Source: UBA2970 sp965221075 (lineage in GTDB: Bacteria > Verrucomicrobiota > Verrucomicrobiia > Limisphaerales > AAA164-E04). From it: a stretch of DNA of 64,000 bases. Made by a program: the position numbers and the translations under genes. Below are positions 1-8,757 of the stretch, piece by piece. The stretch's first letter is position 1. Each line of letters starts with the position of its first letter. The notes beneath the pieces are model-generated. The model saw only the letters and a program-made list of their open reading frames with translations, ran no database searches and had not been told where the DNA came from. The stretch is taken from positions 1,116,001 through 1,180,000 of the forward strand of contig OZ244865.1 of assembly GCA_965221075.1 (NCBI GenBank), given 5' to 3'.

Positions 1-483
1 GCCTCCCGGCTGCGCCCCCGCTACGTCTGCATGGTCCCCGAGCGGCGGGAGGAGCTCACCACCGAGGGGGGGCTCGACGCCCGGGGTCTGGCCGGCCCTC
101 TGCGCCCCTCGGTGCGGCGGCTCCAGGAGGAGGGCGTCGAGGTGAGCCTGTTCATCGACCCGATCGCCGGGCAGGTGGAGGCGGCCGCGGAGATCGGGGC
201 GGCGGCCGTGGAGCTGCACACCGGCGCCTACGCCGAGGCCTGCGGCCGCGGGGAGGAGCGGCAGGCCGAAGAGCGCCTGGAGCAGCTGTCGCTGGCGGCC
301 AGCCAGGCGCACCGCCTGGGACTGAAGGTCAACGCCGGCCACGGCCTGAACTACCGCAATGCGTCCCGTATGCGGCAGGTGCCCCACCTGCAGGAGCTCA
401 ACATCGGCCACAGCATCGTCAGCCGGGCCCTGGACTGCGGCATGGAGCGGGCGGTGAGGGAGATGCTGGCGCTGATCGGCTGA
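1..483 (+). CDS. pdxJ: Pyridoxine 5'-phosphate synthase, 3' part
   Basis: PdxJ condenses 1-deoxy-D-xylulose 5-phosphate with 3-amino-2-oxopropyl phosphate to pyridoxine 5'-phosphate in the DXP-dependent vitamin B6 pathway, in the cytoplasm. The frame is open from the first base of the window, so the N-terminal third is missing. The visible part carries the family signature VPERREELTTEGGLD close to the 5' edge, followed by the TIM-barrel strands SLFIDPI, AVELHTGAYA and the C-terminal NAGHGLNYRN and ELNIGHSIVSRAL motifs that shape the phosphate site. It ends at a TGA, and a GC-rich hairpin follows 14 bases later. Identification is very secure; only the 5' end cannot be seen. Confidence 0.95.
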   Translation, partial: ASRLRPRYVCMVPERREELTTEGGLDARGLAGPLRPSVRRLQEEGVEVSLFIDPIAGQVEAAAEIGAAAVELHTGAYAEACGRGEERQAEERLEQLSLAASQAHRLGLKVNAGHGLNYRNASRMRQVPHLQELNIGHSIVSRALDCGMERAVREMLALIG

Positions 484-497
484 GGATCCCGCCTCCC

Positions 498-527
498 GCC
501 CGGCCGCCTGCGCCGTCGGCCGGGCTT
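498..527 (+). terminator. Terminator-like hairpin after pdxJ
   Basis: A perfect 9-bp inverted repeat (GCCCGGCCG at 498-506 and CGGCCGGGC at 517-525) with a 10-base loop begins 14 bases after the pdxJ stop. Only two T residues follow, so it is a strong stem without a proper U tract, as is common in high-G+C genomes. It could also act on transcripts from the opposite strand. Confidence 0.5.
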
Positions 528-626
528 GCGCGCTCTCCAGCGGGAACAGGCCGGCCGGCGGAATGTCCGGGCCTCTGCCGCGAGGGAGGCCTCCCTCGGG
601 GATCCGCATTCTACGGACGGCCCTCC

Positions 627-1931
627 TCAGGCGGGTCCGGGGCCGGGCTCCCGTCCTCGGGCCGGGGGGGAGCCAGGCTCCATGCCGGAGGATGCCAGTC
701 CGATCAGCCAGGACCGCAGGCTCGGAATCGGGAAGACCAGCATCCCTCTTCCCGAGGGCTGGAGCACGCCCTTGCGGATCAGGTGTTCCAGATACAGCCT
801 CGCATCCATCCCTTGCGGAAGGCGCCAGCGTTCCGGTCCGTCGGGGACATTGTTCTTCCTGATGAGATCTGCCACCGAGTCCCTGTCCATGGCGCCGGAC
901 TCTGGAATCTCCTTGAGCGCCGAGGCCATCAGGGCCTTCGAGCCTGCCATTTCGGGGCTCAGCCGCTGTTCGTAGCTGTCCTCGCGATAGCTCCCGGCCT
1001 TCCTTTCCACCTCCCCGAAGTCCACTCTGGAGAGGTCGCAGCCAGCACGGGAGAGTCCCCAGAAGAGAGCCGAGGTCCCGGTATGGACATGCTGGGGCCA
1101 GCCCTCCGAGCTTCTGGCGATGTCGCCGGCGATGCGGTCCAGCTGGTCCGGAGAGCAGCCGATGCGGCACCTGTCGAGCATCCCCTCCACATAGGAGCGC
1201 ACCTCGGAATCGGACAGCCGCTCCAGGTTCCGGATGCTGCTTTCCCGCATCCGGCTCAGGCCGGCTCTCTCCAATACGGTCTCGGAGTTGGCCAAGCCCG
1301 CGAAGATCGGGACGATGGGCAGCATGTGATCTCCGCTGTGCAGCTCGCCGAGGCAGACTCGCTGATCCGGAGTCACGTTCTGGATCTCGTCGATAAGCAC
1401 GCATAGGGGCCGATCCCACTTTTCCGGAGGCTTGATCTCCTTCAGACGGCTGAAATCGGGTTCCGCAGACCTGGTCTCCCTGGAAGCGGAGGCTTCCCCC
1501 TGCGCGATCGCTGGAATCCCTCCCGACGCAGCACCGGCCGCGATGGCGCTTTGCCGGAACCGCCCGGCTTGTTCCGGATCGATCCTCTCGGCGATCTTCT
1601 GGGCGGTCCTGCCTGGGTCGTAGAGAGCTCCTTCGTTGAGCCTCATTGCCTGCGGAGCTCCCTTCTTCCCTTCCCAGAGCTTCCCGAGGTGGCTCAGCAG
1701 CGCCGACTTTCCAGCGCCTGGCGCCCCCTGGAAGAGGATGGTGTAACCCTCGCACTGCCGACCCTCCTTGCCGAGCTCGATGGCCTCCCGGCAGATCCTC
1801 TCGACGAGATCCAGTTCCGCCTCGCGCCCCACGAACACCTCCGGATAGCGGCGTTCCCTCGGCTCCGCATACGCCTCCACCCGCTTCAGGTCGGGAGCGT
1901 CCGGCTTCCTTCTTCTCCTGAACCAGGCCAT
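627..1931 (-). CDS. Orphan AAA/STAND-like P-loop ATPase (copy 1)
   Basis: Protein of 434 residues, function unknown. It opens with a basic stretch (MAWFRRRRK), then FVGREAEL at about 33-40, the lead-in typical of Orc1/Cdc6-like and STAND ATPases. A Walker A motif GAPGAGKS lies at 69-76 and a Walker B LCVLIDEIQ at 176-184, then PIVPIFAGLANS around 205-216, which looks like a sensor region. The C-terminal third resembles a winged-helix segment (HLIRKGVLQ, FPIPSLRSWLI). The ATG at 1929-1931 is chosen because GGAGG lies just upstream and the similarity to the paralogue at 17495-18790 begins soon after it; the frame stays open further upstream only by chance, antisense to priA. The two copies align along most of their length but differ strongly between residues about 95 and 165. 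It stands alone, divergent from priA and tail-to-tail with pdxJ. ATP binding is well supported; the cellular role is not. Confidence 0.8.
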   Translation of the reverse strand: MAWFRRRRKPDAPDLKRVEAYAEPRERRYPEVFVGREAELDLVERICREAIELGKEGRQCEGYTILFQGAPGAGKSALLSHLGKLWEGKKGAPQAMRLNEGALYDPGRTAQKIAERIDPEQAGRFRQSAIAAGAASGGIPAIAQGEASASRETRSAEPDFSRLKEIKPPEKWDRPLCVLIDEIQNVTPDQRVCLGELHSGDHMLPIVPIFAGLANSETVLERAGLSRMRESSIRNLERLSDSEVRSYVEGMLDRCRIGCSPDQLDRIAGDIARSSEGWPQHVHTGTSALFWGLSRAGCDLSRVDFGEVERKAGSYREDSYEQRLSPEMAGSKALMASALKEIPESGAMDRDSVADLIRKNNVPDGPERWRLPQGMDARLYLEHLIRKGVLQPSGRGMLVFPIPSLRSWLIGLASSGMEPGSPPARGREPGPGPA

Positions 1932-2348
1932 GCGATGCCCTCCCCGGAGAGGGCTGTCCCAGGATACGGGAGATGGTTTCCGACGCTGAAGCCGAAACCG
2001 GATCGTCCGGCTGCTGGAATCCGGGCGGTTCCTGTGGATCGTTCCGGGAGAGCCGGCCGGCGTTCCGCCTGTCGGGACTGGCCATCCTTCCGGACAGGAC
2101 GGGTGGGAAAGCGCTGTCCCGGATCCCGATCGGCGGCTGCCCGCTGGATCGCCGTTTTGAGCACGATCCAGCAAGGTACGCCAGGGCAGGGAGCGGACCT
2201 CCTCCGGCGCTCCGGAGCGCCGGCACGAGTTTCCGCAGGCCTGCGGAGGGCCGGTGCGGCTCCTGAACCGAACGGAGCCGCCGCGGCCTGGCCGGAGACG
2301 GCGTATCTCCTTGGGATCGTGACGGGATTCGGATTGGCTTGAGGCGGG
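1932..2348. other. Divergent intergenic region, no gene seen
   Basis: 417 bases separate the orphan ATPase gene (leftward) from priA (rightward), so promoters for both should lie here. Short open frames exist on both strands but lack recognisable protein features. No clear promoter hexamers, RNA gene or repeat was identified. Confidence 0.5.
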
Positions 2349-4562
2349 ATGATTGCGCGGGTGACCCTGGAGATCGCTCTGGGCAAGGAGCTGGACTACG
2401 CGGTGCCGGCCCATCTCGAGGCCGATGTCCATGTCGGCTCCCGGGTGCGGATCCCGCTGGGAAAGCGGCAGGTGATGGGAGTGGTGACCGCGCTGGCCGC
2501 CAGTTCCCGGGTCGAGTCGCCTCGGGAGATCGAGGGGGTGGTGGGAAAGCGCAATCTGGTCACTGCGCCGATCCTCTCGCTGGCCAGGTGGATGTCGGGA
2601 TACTACTGCTGCCCGATCGAGACGGTGCTCAAGTGCGTGCTTCCGGGCTCGGTCAGGACCCAGAGGGAGAAGTTCCGCCGCCTGCTCTGGGTGAGGGCGA
2701 TCGAGGGTCCCGCCGCAACGCCCCGGCTGACGCCCCGCCAGAGGGAGATCTGGGAGCAGGTGCGCAAGCGCGGGCGGGTTCCCATGGCGCAGGCGCTGCG
2801 CTCCCTGGGCACCACCCCGGCGACCCTGCGCAGGCTGGAGGCGCTGGGTCTGGTCGAGATCGGGAAGGAGGTCGCCGGGAGGGATCCCTTCGCCGACGAG
2901 TCCATCCTTCCCAGCCGCAAGCTGGATCTGAATCCCGCCCAGAAGCAGGCCCTGGAGAGCATCCTCGAGCCCTGCGGGCAGGGGCGCTCCGGGGTGTTCC
3001 TGCTGCACGGAGTGACCGGCAGCGGCAAGACCGAGGTCTACCTCCAGGCCATGGAGGCCTGCCTGGAGCGGGGCAGGGGGGCCATCATGCTGGTTCCCGA
3101 GATCTCGCTGACCCCCCAGACGGTGGAGCGCTTCAAGGCGCGCTTCGAGGGCGGCTCCTCGCCGGCCCGGGTGGCGGTGCTGCACAGCCACCTCTCGGAC
3201 GGGGAGCGGCACGACGAGTGGCACCGGATCCGGGACGGGAGCGCCCGGATCGCGATCGGGGCCCGCTCGGCGATCTTCGCGCCGGTGGAGAGGCTGGGGC
3301 TGATCGTCGTGGACGAGGAGCACGAGACCTCCTACAAGCAGGGCGACGGTCCCCGCTACCAGGCCAGGGACCTGGCCGTGCTGCGGGCCAGGAACGAGGA
3401 CGCGGTGGCGGTGCTGGGCTCGGCCACCCCGTCCCTGGAGAGCTACCACAACGCCCTCGAGGGCAAGTACCGCCTGCTATCCCTTCCCGACCGGGCCGAC
3501 TCGAGGACCCTTCCCCGGGTGATCGTGGTCGACATGCGGCTGGAGGCGCGCCGGGAGAAGGGCGTCCCCATCTTCTCGCGCCGGCTCAGGGAGGGCATCG
3601 CTCGCCGGCTCGAGAAGAAGGAGCAGGTCATCCTGTTCCTCAACCGGCGCGGCTACGCCTCCTCGCTCCAGTGCCTGGAATGCGGCTACGTGGCCGGCTG
3701 CCCGCGCTGCAGCCTAAGCCTCACCTTCCACCGCAGCTCCGGCCTGCTGCGCTGCCACCTCTGCGGCCACCGCCAGGCCGTCCCGAAGCGCTGCCCCGAG
3801 CCTTCCTGCGGCGGCGCCGATCTCCGCCTGGCCGGCATCGGCACCCAGCGGGTGGAGGAGGCGCTGGGCAAGCTGTTTCCCAGGGCGAGGGTGCGGCGGA
3901 TGGACGCCGACACCCTGCGCCGCAAGAACGACTACCGCCGGTTCCTGCAGGACTTCCGCTCCGGCCGGACCGACATCCTGCTGGGAACCCAGATGATCGC
4001 CAAGGGCCTGCACTTCCCCAACGTGACCCTGGTGGGGATCGTACTGGCCGACATGGGCCTCCACATTCCCGACTTCAGGGCCGGAGAGCGGACCTTCCAG
4101 CTGCTCACCCAGGTGGCGGGACGGGCCGGACGGGGCGATGTCGAGGGGCAGGTGATCGTCCAGGCCTACACCCCCTTCCACCCGGCCATCCAGCATGCCC
4201 GGCACCACGACTTCACCGGCTTCTACCAGCAGGAGATCGAGCATCGCCGGGAGCACTCCTACCCGCCGGTCAACCGGCTCTGCTCGCTCACCCTGCGGGG
4301 CAGGGACGAGGAGGCGACCGGCCGGGCGGCCGAGGAGCTCTGCGCCCGGCTGGAAGCCGGCCTGGCGGAGATCTTCGACCTGATCGTCTCGGGTCCCGCT
4401 CCCGCCCTGGTGGCTCGGGCCGAGGACCACTTCCGCTTCCAGATCCTGCTGCGCACGCGGCACATGCCGGCCCTGGCCCGCAGGCTCGGCCCGCTGGTCC
4501 GCGGCCTGGATCCGCCCGGGGACGTCCGGATCCAGGTGGACGTCGATCCGATCGATCCCTGA
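2349..4562 (+). CDS. priA: Primosomal protein N' (replication restart helicase PriA)
   Basis: PriA is the 3'-to-5' superfamily 2 helicase that recognises abandoned forks and reloads the replisome. The 737-residue product is full length for the family. It has the N-terminal 3'-DNA-binding region (VTLEIALGKELDYAVP), the Walker A motif GVTGSGKT at 221-228, DEEH at 322-325, the GSATPSLES motif, and eight zinc-binding cysteines (C442, C445, C451, C454, C469, C472, C482, C487) inserted in the helicase core. Motifs LLGTQMIAKGLHFPNVTLV and QVAGRAGRG mark the second RecA-like lobe. The ATG at 2349 starts with MIARVTLE, a normal PriA N terminus. It is monocistronic, with a convergent propeller-protein gene 12 bases downstream. 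Identification is certain. Confidence 0.98.
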   Translation: MIARVTLEIALGKELDYAVPAHLEADVHVGSRVRIPLGKRQVMGVVTALAASSRVESPREIEGVVGKRNLVTAPILSLARWMSGYYCCPIETVLKCVLPGSVRTQREKFRRLLWVRAIEGPAATPRLTPRQREIWEQVRKRGRVPMAQALRSLGTTPATLRRLEALGLVEIGKEVAGRDPFADESILPSRKLDLNPAQKQALESILEPCGQGRSGVFLLHGVTGSGKTEVYLQAMEACLERGRGAIMLVPEISLTPQTVERFKARFEGGSSPARVAVLHSHLSDGERHDEWHRIRDGSARIAIGARSAIFAPVERLGLIVVDEEHETSYKQGDGPRYQARDLAVLRARNEDAVAVLGSATPSLESYHNALEGKYRLLSLPDRADSRTLPRVIVVDMRLEARREKGVPIFSRRLREGIARRLEKKEQVILFLNRRGYASSLQCLECGYVAGCPRCSLSLTFHRSSGLLRCHLCGHRQAVPKRCPEPSCGGADLRLAGIGTQRVEEALGKLFPRARVRRMDADTLRRKNDYRRFLQDFRSGRTDILLGTQMIAKGLHFPNVTLVGIVLADMGLHIPDFRAGERTFQLLTQVAGRAGRGDVEGQVIVQAYTPFHPAIQHARHHDFTGFYQQEIEHRREHSYPPVNRLCSLTLRGRDEEATGRAAEELCARLEAGLAEIFDLIVSGPAPALVARAEDHFRFQILLRTRHMPALARRLGPLVRGLDPPGDVRIQVDVDPIDP

Positions 4563-4574
4563 TCCCGGGCCGGC

Positions 4575-5897
4575 CTACGGCTCGGAGATGCAGTACAGGG
4601 CGCTGTTGGTGCGCACGAAGATGTCCCCGTGGGCGGCGATCAGCGAGGAGCGGATGTAGTTGTCGTTGCTCTCGCCCATGGGGATGGTGGAGCGAATCTC
4701 CCCGTCGGCGGCGCCAACCACCACCACCTCGCCGGCGAAGTTCATCAGGTAGATCCGCCCGTCGGCGGCCAGGGGGGAGGCCTCGAACTTGTAGAAGCCG
4801 GGCAGCTCCGTGGTCCAGCGCACCTTCCCGGTGGCGGGCTCCACCCGGGAGAGGGACTTGCGCACGTCGGAGAGGATGAAGAAGTCGCCGTCGTATAACG
4901 CCGGGGTGGGGACGTCGGAGGAGACCGCCCGATCGTCCTCGCTCACCCAGCTGACCGCGTCGGCGCCCAGCTCCCCCGAGCCCCCGGCCCGGATGGCGTA
5001 GACCGGTTCCCGCTTGGGAGCGCAGACCAGGACGATCTCCCCGGAGGAGACCGGGGAGGGGACATGCCGCCAGTGCCCGATGCGGGTGGGGTTCCAGGTG
5101 CCCCAGCGCCACAGCTCGTTGCCGCTGGCCGGATCGTGGGCGGTGAGCGCGTCGCCGCCCGCGATCAGGATGCTCTTCCTGCCCTCGCGCTCGAAGGGGA
5201 TGGGCGTGGTGAAGGCCTCGCGGGACTCGGCCCGGGCCTCGCTGGGGCGCACATGGCGCCAGAGGGTCTTCCCGGTCATGGGATCCATCGCCAGGAGGTA
5301 GGACTCGATGCCGCTCTGGCTGTCGGCCCGATCCCGCCCCCTGCCCACCGGGACGTCGCGCTGCAGCACCTGCAGATAGAGCTGCCCGTCGAGCAGAAGC
5401 GGGCTGGAGCTGAAGGTCCACAGGAAGGCGAAGTCGCCCTCGTCCTCCTGGATGTTGCGCTGCCACAGCTTGGCTCCCTCCATGTCGAAGCCGGCCAGGT
5501 CGCCGTTGCCGTAGAAGAATACCGCCACCTTGCCGTCGGTGGCCGGGGAGGGGGAGGAGTAGTTGCTGCGGTCGTCCTGGCGGGTGGTTCCCTGGCTCAC
5601 GGTGTGGGACCAGCGCACCTCGCCGGTGAGGCGATCCAGGCACATGGCCTTGAGCGAGGAGTCCGAGGAGCCGGTGGTGGAGACGAACACGCGGTCCTTC
5701 CAGACCACCGGAGTGGAGGCGCTGGGCCCGGGCATGGGGGCCATCCACCTCACCTTCTCGGTCTTGGACCAGGTCGCGGGCAGGCCGGTCTCGGAGGTCG
5801 AGCCGTCGAAGCCGGGCCCCCGCCACTGGGGCCAGTCGGCGGCCTGGAGCGCGGCGGTCAGGGCCAGGGCCGGAAGGATCAGGTGGGGCAGTTTCAT
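4575..5897 (-). CDS. Secreted PQQ-like beta-propeller repeat protein
   Basis: 440-residue protein starting with a signal peptide (MKLPHLILPALALTAALQAA) and then ADWPQWRGPGFDG, the hallmark opening of exported PQQ-like propeller proteins abundant in Planctomycetota and Verrucomicrobiota. Successive blades contain W-containing repeats such as LTGEVRWSH, MTGKTLWRH, ASGNELWRWG and ATGKVRWTTE. Proteins of this class resemble BamB and quinoprotein dehydrogenases in fold, but residues that would bind PQQ are not evident, so a structural or binding role in the periplasm is more likely than catalysis. The ATG at 5897 is preferred because it places the signal peptide at the N terminus; the open frame runs 25 codons further upstream. 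It lies 87 bases downstream of gltX on the same strand, separated by a hairpin. Substrate or partner unknown. Confidence 0.85.
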   Translation of the reverse strand: MKLPHLILPALALTAALQAADWPQWRGPGFDGSTSETGLPATWSKTEKVRWMAPMPGPSASTPVVWKDRVFVSTTGSSDSSLKAMCLDRLTGEVRWSHTVSQGTTRQDDRSNYSSPSPATDGKVAVFFYGNGDLAGFDMEGAKLWQRNIQEDEGDFAFLWTFSSSPLLLDGQLYLQVLQRDVPVGRGRDRADSQSGIESYLLAMDPMTGKTLWRHVRPSEARAESREAFTTPIPFEREGRKSILIAGGDALTAHDPASGNELWRWGTWNPTRIGHWRHVPSPVSSGEIVLVCAPKREPVYAIRAGGSGELGADAVSWVSEDDRAVSSDVPTPALYDGDFFILSDVRKSLSRVEPATGKVRWTTELPGFYKFEASPLAADGRIYLMNFAGEVVVVGAADGEIRSTIPMGESNDNYIRSSLIAAHGDIFVRTNSALYCISEP

Positions 5898-5963
5898 GGG
5901 CGGCGCTCGGCGGCGGTGCAGTGGATGGCCGGGACTGTAGCCCCCGGCCGGGCGTCCCGCAAG

Positions 5964-5982
5964 CCGCCGCACGGGGCGGCGG
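5964..5982 (-). terminator. Hairpin just downstream of gltX
   Basis: Perfect 7-bp inverted repeat (CCGCCGC at 5964-5970, GCGGCGG at 5976-5982) with a 5-base loop, beginning 2 bases after the gltX stop on the minus strand. No U tract follows, so termination is plausible but unproven. Confidence 0.4.
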
Positions 5983-5984
5983 GC

Positions 5985-7298
5985 CTATTCCTCCATGCGG
6001 GCAAGGACCTGGTCCAGCCTCCGGAGCGCCTCGTCCCTCCCCAGGATCGAGATCAGCTCCCAGAGTCCGGGACCGGCGGTGGAGCCGGTGCAGGCCAGGC
6101 GCACCGGGTGGACCAGCGCCTTGACCTTGGTTCCCATCTCCCGGGCCGTGGCCCGGAAGCACTGCTGGACCGAGTCCGGATCGAAGGAGCCGAGCGCCGC
6201 CAGGGCCTGGCGCATCCGCAGGGCGCCCTCCCGGTTCTCCGGCTTCAGGTGCCGTCCGGCGGCCTCGGGATCGGGCCGGATCCGGGAGGCGGGCTGGAAG
6301 TAGAAGCCGGCGTACTCCTCCAGCTCGCCCAGGGTGCGGGTCTTGCCCCTGGTGGTGTCGAGCGCCCTGGCGACATAGCCGGGAGGCCGGTCCGAGAGGG
6401 CGAGCCCCCTGGCCTCGAGAGCCCTGGCGGCCAGCTCGCGGTAGCGTTCCGGATCCAGCCGGGCCAGGTGCTCGCCGTGGAGCCAGCGCAGCTTCTCGGG
6501 ATCGAAGCGGGCGTTGGCGCGCTGGATCCGGGACAGGTCGAACATGCCGGCCAGCTCCTCCATGGAGAGGATCTCCCGGTCTCCGCCGGGCGACCATCCC
6601 AGGAGGCAGAGGTAGTTGGCCAGGGCCTCGGGCAGGTAGCTCTCCCGGCGGTAGGCCTCCAGCGAGGAGCCCTCGTCGCGCTTGCTCATCTTGGAGCCCC
6701 CGGGGTTGAGGATCAGGGGGATGTGGGCGTAGCGGGGCGGGGGATGGCCCAGGGCCTGGAACAGGGCCAGGTGCCTGGCGGTGTTGCTGAGGTGGTCCTC
6801 GCCCCGGATCACGTGGGTGATCCCTCCCTCCAGGTCGTCCACCACGTTGACCAGGTGGAAGACCGGCTGCCCGTCGGAGCGCACGATCACGAAGTCGGGA
6901 TCCTCCCTCTCCCGGTCGGTGAGATCTCGGACCACCTCGCCGGCCACCAGGTCGGGTATCCGGATCGGATCCCGGGGCATGCGGAAGCGCACGGCCCCCT
7001 CCCTGCGGTAGGCATGCCCGCTGCCCAGCAGCTGCTCCACCCGGCTCCGGTAGAGATCGCCGCGCCGGGACTGGTACGCCGGCTCCCCCTCCCACCGGAT
7101 CCCCAGCCACTCCAGGCCCTCGAGGATGGCCCGCACCGCCTCCGGGGTGTTGCGCGCCCGGTCGGTGTCCTCGATGCGGAGGACGAAGCGGCCCCCGTGG
7201 CGGCGGGCGAAGAGCCAGTTGAAGAGGGCGGTCCGGGCCCCTCCGATGTGCAGGCTGCCGGTGGGGCTGGGAGCGAACCTGGTGGTCGGCGGCGTCAT
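5985..7298 (-). CDS. gltX: Glutamate-tRNA ligase
   Basis: Class I aminoacyl-tRNA synthetase charging tRNA(Glu), and possibly tRNA(Gln) if the organism uses the transamidation route. The 437-residue product has the Rossmann-fold start TRFAPSPTGSLHIGG with the HIGH-type motif H17-I-G-G20, the RIEDTDRARN segment, VIRGEDHLSNT, and the KMSKR loop at 203-207. The C-terminal helical anticodon-binding part is slightly shorter than in E. coli GltX (471 residues). A second, shorter relative (gluQ) lies 1.4 kb away on the other strand. An HU-type gene precedes it on the same strand 93 bases upstream, with an 11-bp hairpin between them. Identification is certain. Confidence 0.97.
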   Translation of the reverse strand: MTPPTTRFAPSPTGSLHIGGARTALFNWLFARRHGGRFVLRIEDTDRARNTPEAVRAILEGLEWLGIRWEGEPAYQSRRGDLYRSRVEQLLGSGHAYRREGAVRFRMPRDPIRIPDLVAGEVVRDLTDREREDPDFVIVRSDGQPVFHLVNVVDDLEGGITHVIRGEDHLSNTARHLALFQALGHPPPRYAHIPLILNPGGSKMSKRDEGSSLEAYRRESYLPEALANYLCLLGWSPGGDREILSMEELAGMFDLSRIQRANARFDPEKLRWLHGEHLARLDPERYRELAARALEARGLALSDRPPGYVARALDTTRGKTRTLGELEEYAGFYFQPASRIRPDPEAAGRHLKPENREGALRMRQALAALGSFDPDSVQQCFRATAREMGTKVKALVHPVRLACTGSTAGPGLWELISILGRDEALRRLDQVLARMEE

Positions 7299-7331
7299 CC
7301 TCTGGCCCGGAGGCGGCGAGGAGGAGGGGGC

Positions 7332-7362
7332 GAGGCGCAGCGTGGGGCCTGCGCTGCGCCTC
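7332..7362 (-). terminator. 11-bp perfect hairpin between HU gene and gltX
   Basis: GAGGCGCAGCG at 7332-7342 and its exact complement at 7352-7362 form an 11-bp stem with a 9-base loop. It lies 29 bases past the HU stop and 33 bases before the gltX start on the minus strand, so it would end or attenuate the HU transcript. No run of T follows on either strand. Confidence 0.5.
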
Positions 7363-7391
7363 CCGGAGCGTCCTGAGCGAGTCCTCCCGGG

Positions 7392-7712
7392 CTAGAGGAT
7401 GCTGTCCTTGAAGGTCTTGGCCACCCGGAACCTCACGCTCCGCTTGGCCGGGATCTGGATCCTCTCGCCGGTCTTGGGGTTGCGGCCCTCGCGCGCCTTG
7501 GTGTCGACCATCTGCATCTTGCCCACGCAGGGGAGGATGAAGGACTCGTTCTTGCGGGTCTCCTCGACCATGACCTGGGACAGGACGTTCAGGAACAGGC
7601 CGACGTTCTTCTTGCTGAAGCCGTCGACCGCACCTCCCGATTCGTCCTCCATCCTGTCGATCAGCGCCTGGATCAGCTGGTTCTTGGTCAGGGGCTTGCT
7701 TTTCTTGGCCAT
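7392..7712 (-). CDS. HU/IHF-family nucleoid DNA-binding protein
   Basis: 106-residue basic protein of the HU/IHF family, which bends and compacts DNA as a dimer. The start MAKKSKPLTKNQLIQAL is a normal HU N-terminal helix. The C-terminal half has the beta-arm signature GRNPKTGERIQIPAKRSVRFRVAK. It is slightly longer than E. coli HU (90 residues) because of a few extra residues in the dimerisation region (DESGGAVDGFSKKN). The ATG at 7712 is chosen over an in-frame start further upstream because it begins the conserved helix. The gene lies upstream of gltX on the same strand and is divergent from the amidase gene. Whether it is HU, IHF alpha or IHF beta cannot be told from this window. Confidence 0.93.
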   Translation of the reverse strand: MAKKSKPLTKNQLIQALIDRMEDESGGAVDGFSKKNVGLFLNVLSQVMVEETRKNESFILPCVGKMQMVDTKAREGRNPKTGERIQIPAKRSVRFRVAKTFKDSIL

Positions 7713-7878
7713 ATGGGTTGCGTGCTGAGTGGTGGATGCCGGCCGGGAACGGCCTCCTGGCAAAGGGCGGATTCAATCCCCGGAATTCGGCTTCTGGCAA
7801 GGATTAATATGGGCCCTGCGCCTTCCTGCCATCCCGCGCTTGACCCCGGAGAGGGCCCTCGGGGAGGATCCCCGGAGG

Positions 7879-8757
7879 GTGGATTCAAGTCGCAGCGTGC
7901 TCGTCGGGCTGGTCCAGCATGCCTGCGGCCCGGAGCGGGAGGAGAACGTGCGGCGCACCCTGGAGGGCATCCGCAGGGCGGCGCTCCAGGGCGCCCGGAT
8001 AGTCTGCACCCAGGAGCTCTTCGCCCACCGCTACTTCTGCCAGGAGGAGGCCGAGAGCCGCCTCTCCCTGGCGGAGCCGGTCCCCGGCCCCACCACCCGG
8101 CTGCTGCAGGATCTGGCCGCGGAGCTGGAGGTGGTGGTGGTGGCGTCGCTCTTCGAGGAGAGGATGCCGGGGCTGGCCCACAACACCGCGGTGGCGATCG
8201 ACGCGGGGGGCGAGCTCCTGGGGCTCTACCGCAAGATGCACATCCCGCAGGATCCGGGCTTCGGCGAGAAGTACTACTTCGCGCCCGGAGATCTCGGATT
8301 CCCGGTGTGGCGCACCCGGCACGCCTGCATCGGGGTTCTGGTCTGCTGGGACCAGTGGTTCCCCGAGGCGGCTCGCCTGATGGCCCTGCAGGGGGCCGAG
8401 CTGATCCTCTATCCCACCGCCATCGGCTGGCTTCCCGAGGAGAAGGACCGGCTGGGCCGGATCCAGAGGGAGGCCTGGGAGACGGTCCAGCGCTCCCACG
8501 CCATCGCCAACGGATGCTACGTGGCCGCGGCCAACCGGACCGGCGCCGAAGGGCCCAGGGGGATCGAGTTCTGGGGATCCAGCTTCGTGGCCGATCCCTC
8601 CGGGCAGGTGGTCGCCCGGGCGGAGACCGGCGCCGAGCAGGTACTGCTCGCTCCGGTGGACCGGGAGAGGATCCGGGAGGCCCGCTCGGGCTGGCCCTTC
8701 CTGAGGGATCGCCGTCCCGAAGCCTACCAGGGCCTGCTCCAGCGGTGCCTGGACTGA
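7879..8757 (+). CDS. aguB: N-carbamoylputrescine amidase homologue (nitrilase family)
   Basis: Nitrilase-superfamily hydrolase, best fitting AguB, which converts N-carbamoylputrescine to putrescine, CO2 and ammonia in the agmatine route to polyamines. With the start used here (292 residues) the catalytic triad is E46 (CTQELFAHRYF), K119 (YRKMHIPQDP) and C156 (VCWDQWFPEAAR); all three motifs match the plant and bacterial AguB subgroup closely. The C terminus (GWPFLRDRRPEAY) is also characteristic. The start is uncertain: GTG at 7879 gives the family length but has no well-spaced ribosome site, and an in-frame ATG lies at 7729. The usual partner, agmatine deiminase (AguA), is not in the window. 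The stop overlaps the gluQ start by 13 bases, suggesting translational coupling. Confidence 0.87.
   Translation: MDSSRSVLVGLVQHACGPEREENVRRTLEGIRRAALQGARIVCTQELFAHRYFCQEEAESRLSLAEPVPGPTTRLLQDLAAELEVVVVASLFEERMPGLAHNTAVAIDAGGELLGLYRKMHIPQDPGFGEKYYFAPGDLGFPVWRTRHACIGVLVCWDQWFPEAARLMALQGAELILYPTAIGWLPEEKDRLGRIQREAWETVQRSHAIANGCYVAAANRTGAEGPRGIEFWGSSFVADPSGQVVARAETGAEQVLLAPVDRERIREARSGWPFLRDRRPEAYQGLLQRCLD

Noticed and set aside
627..3449. A 940-codon open frame on the minus strand covering priA
   Set aside because: Only the 3' part (627-1931) encodes a recognisable ATPase. The rest is antisense to priA, proline- and glycine-rich, and open only because of high G+C.
4288..7800. A 1170-codon minus-strand frame across the propeller gene, gltX and the HU gene
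   Set aside because: It is the wrong frame of three real genes; its translation is low-complexity R, G, P and A with no domain.
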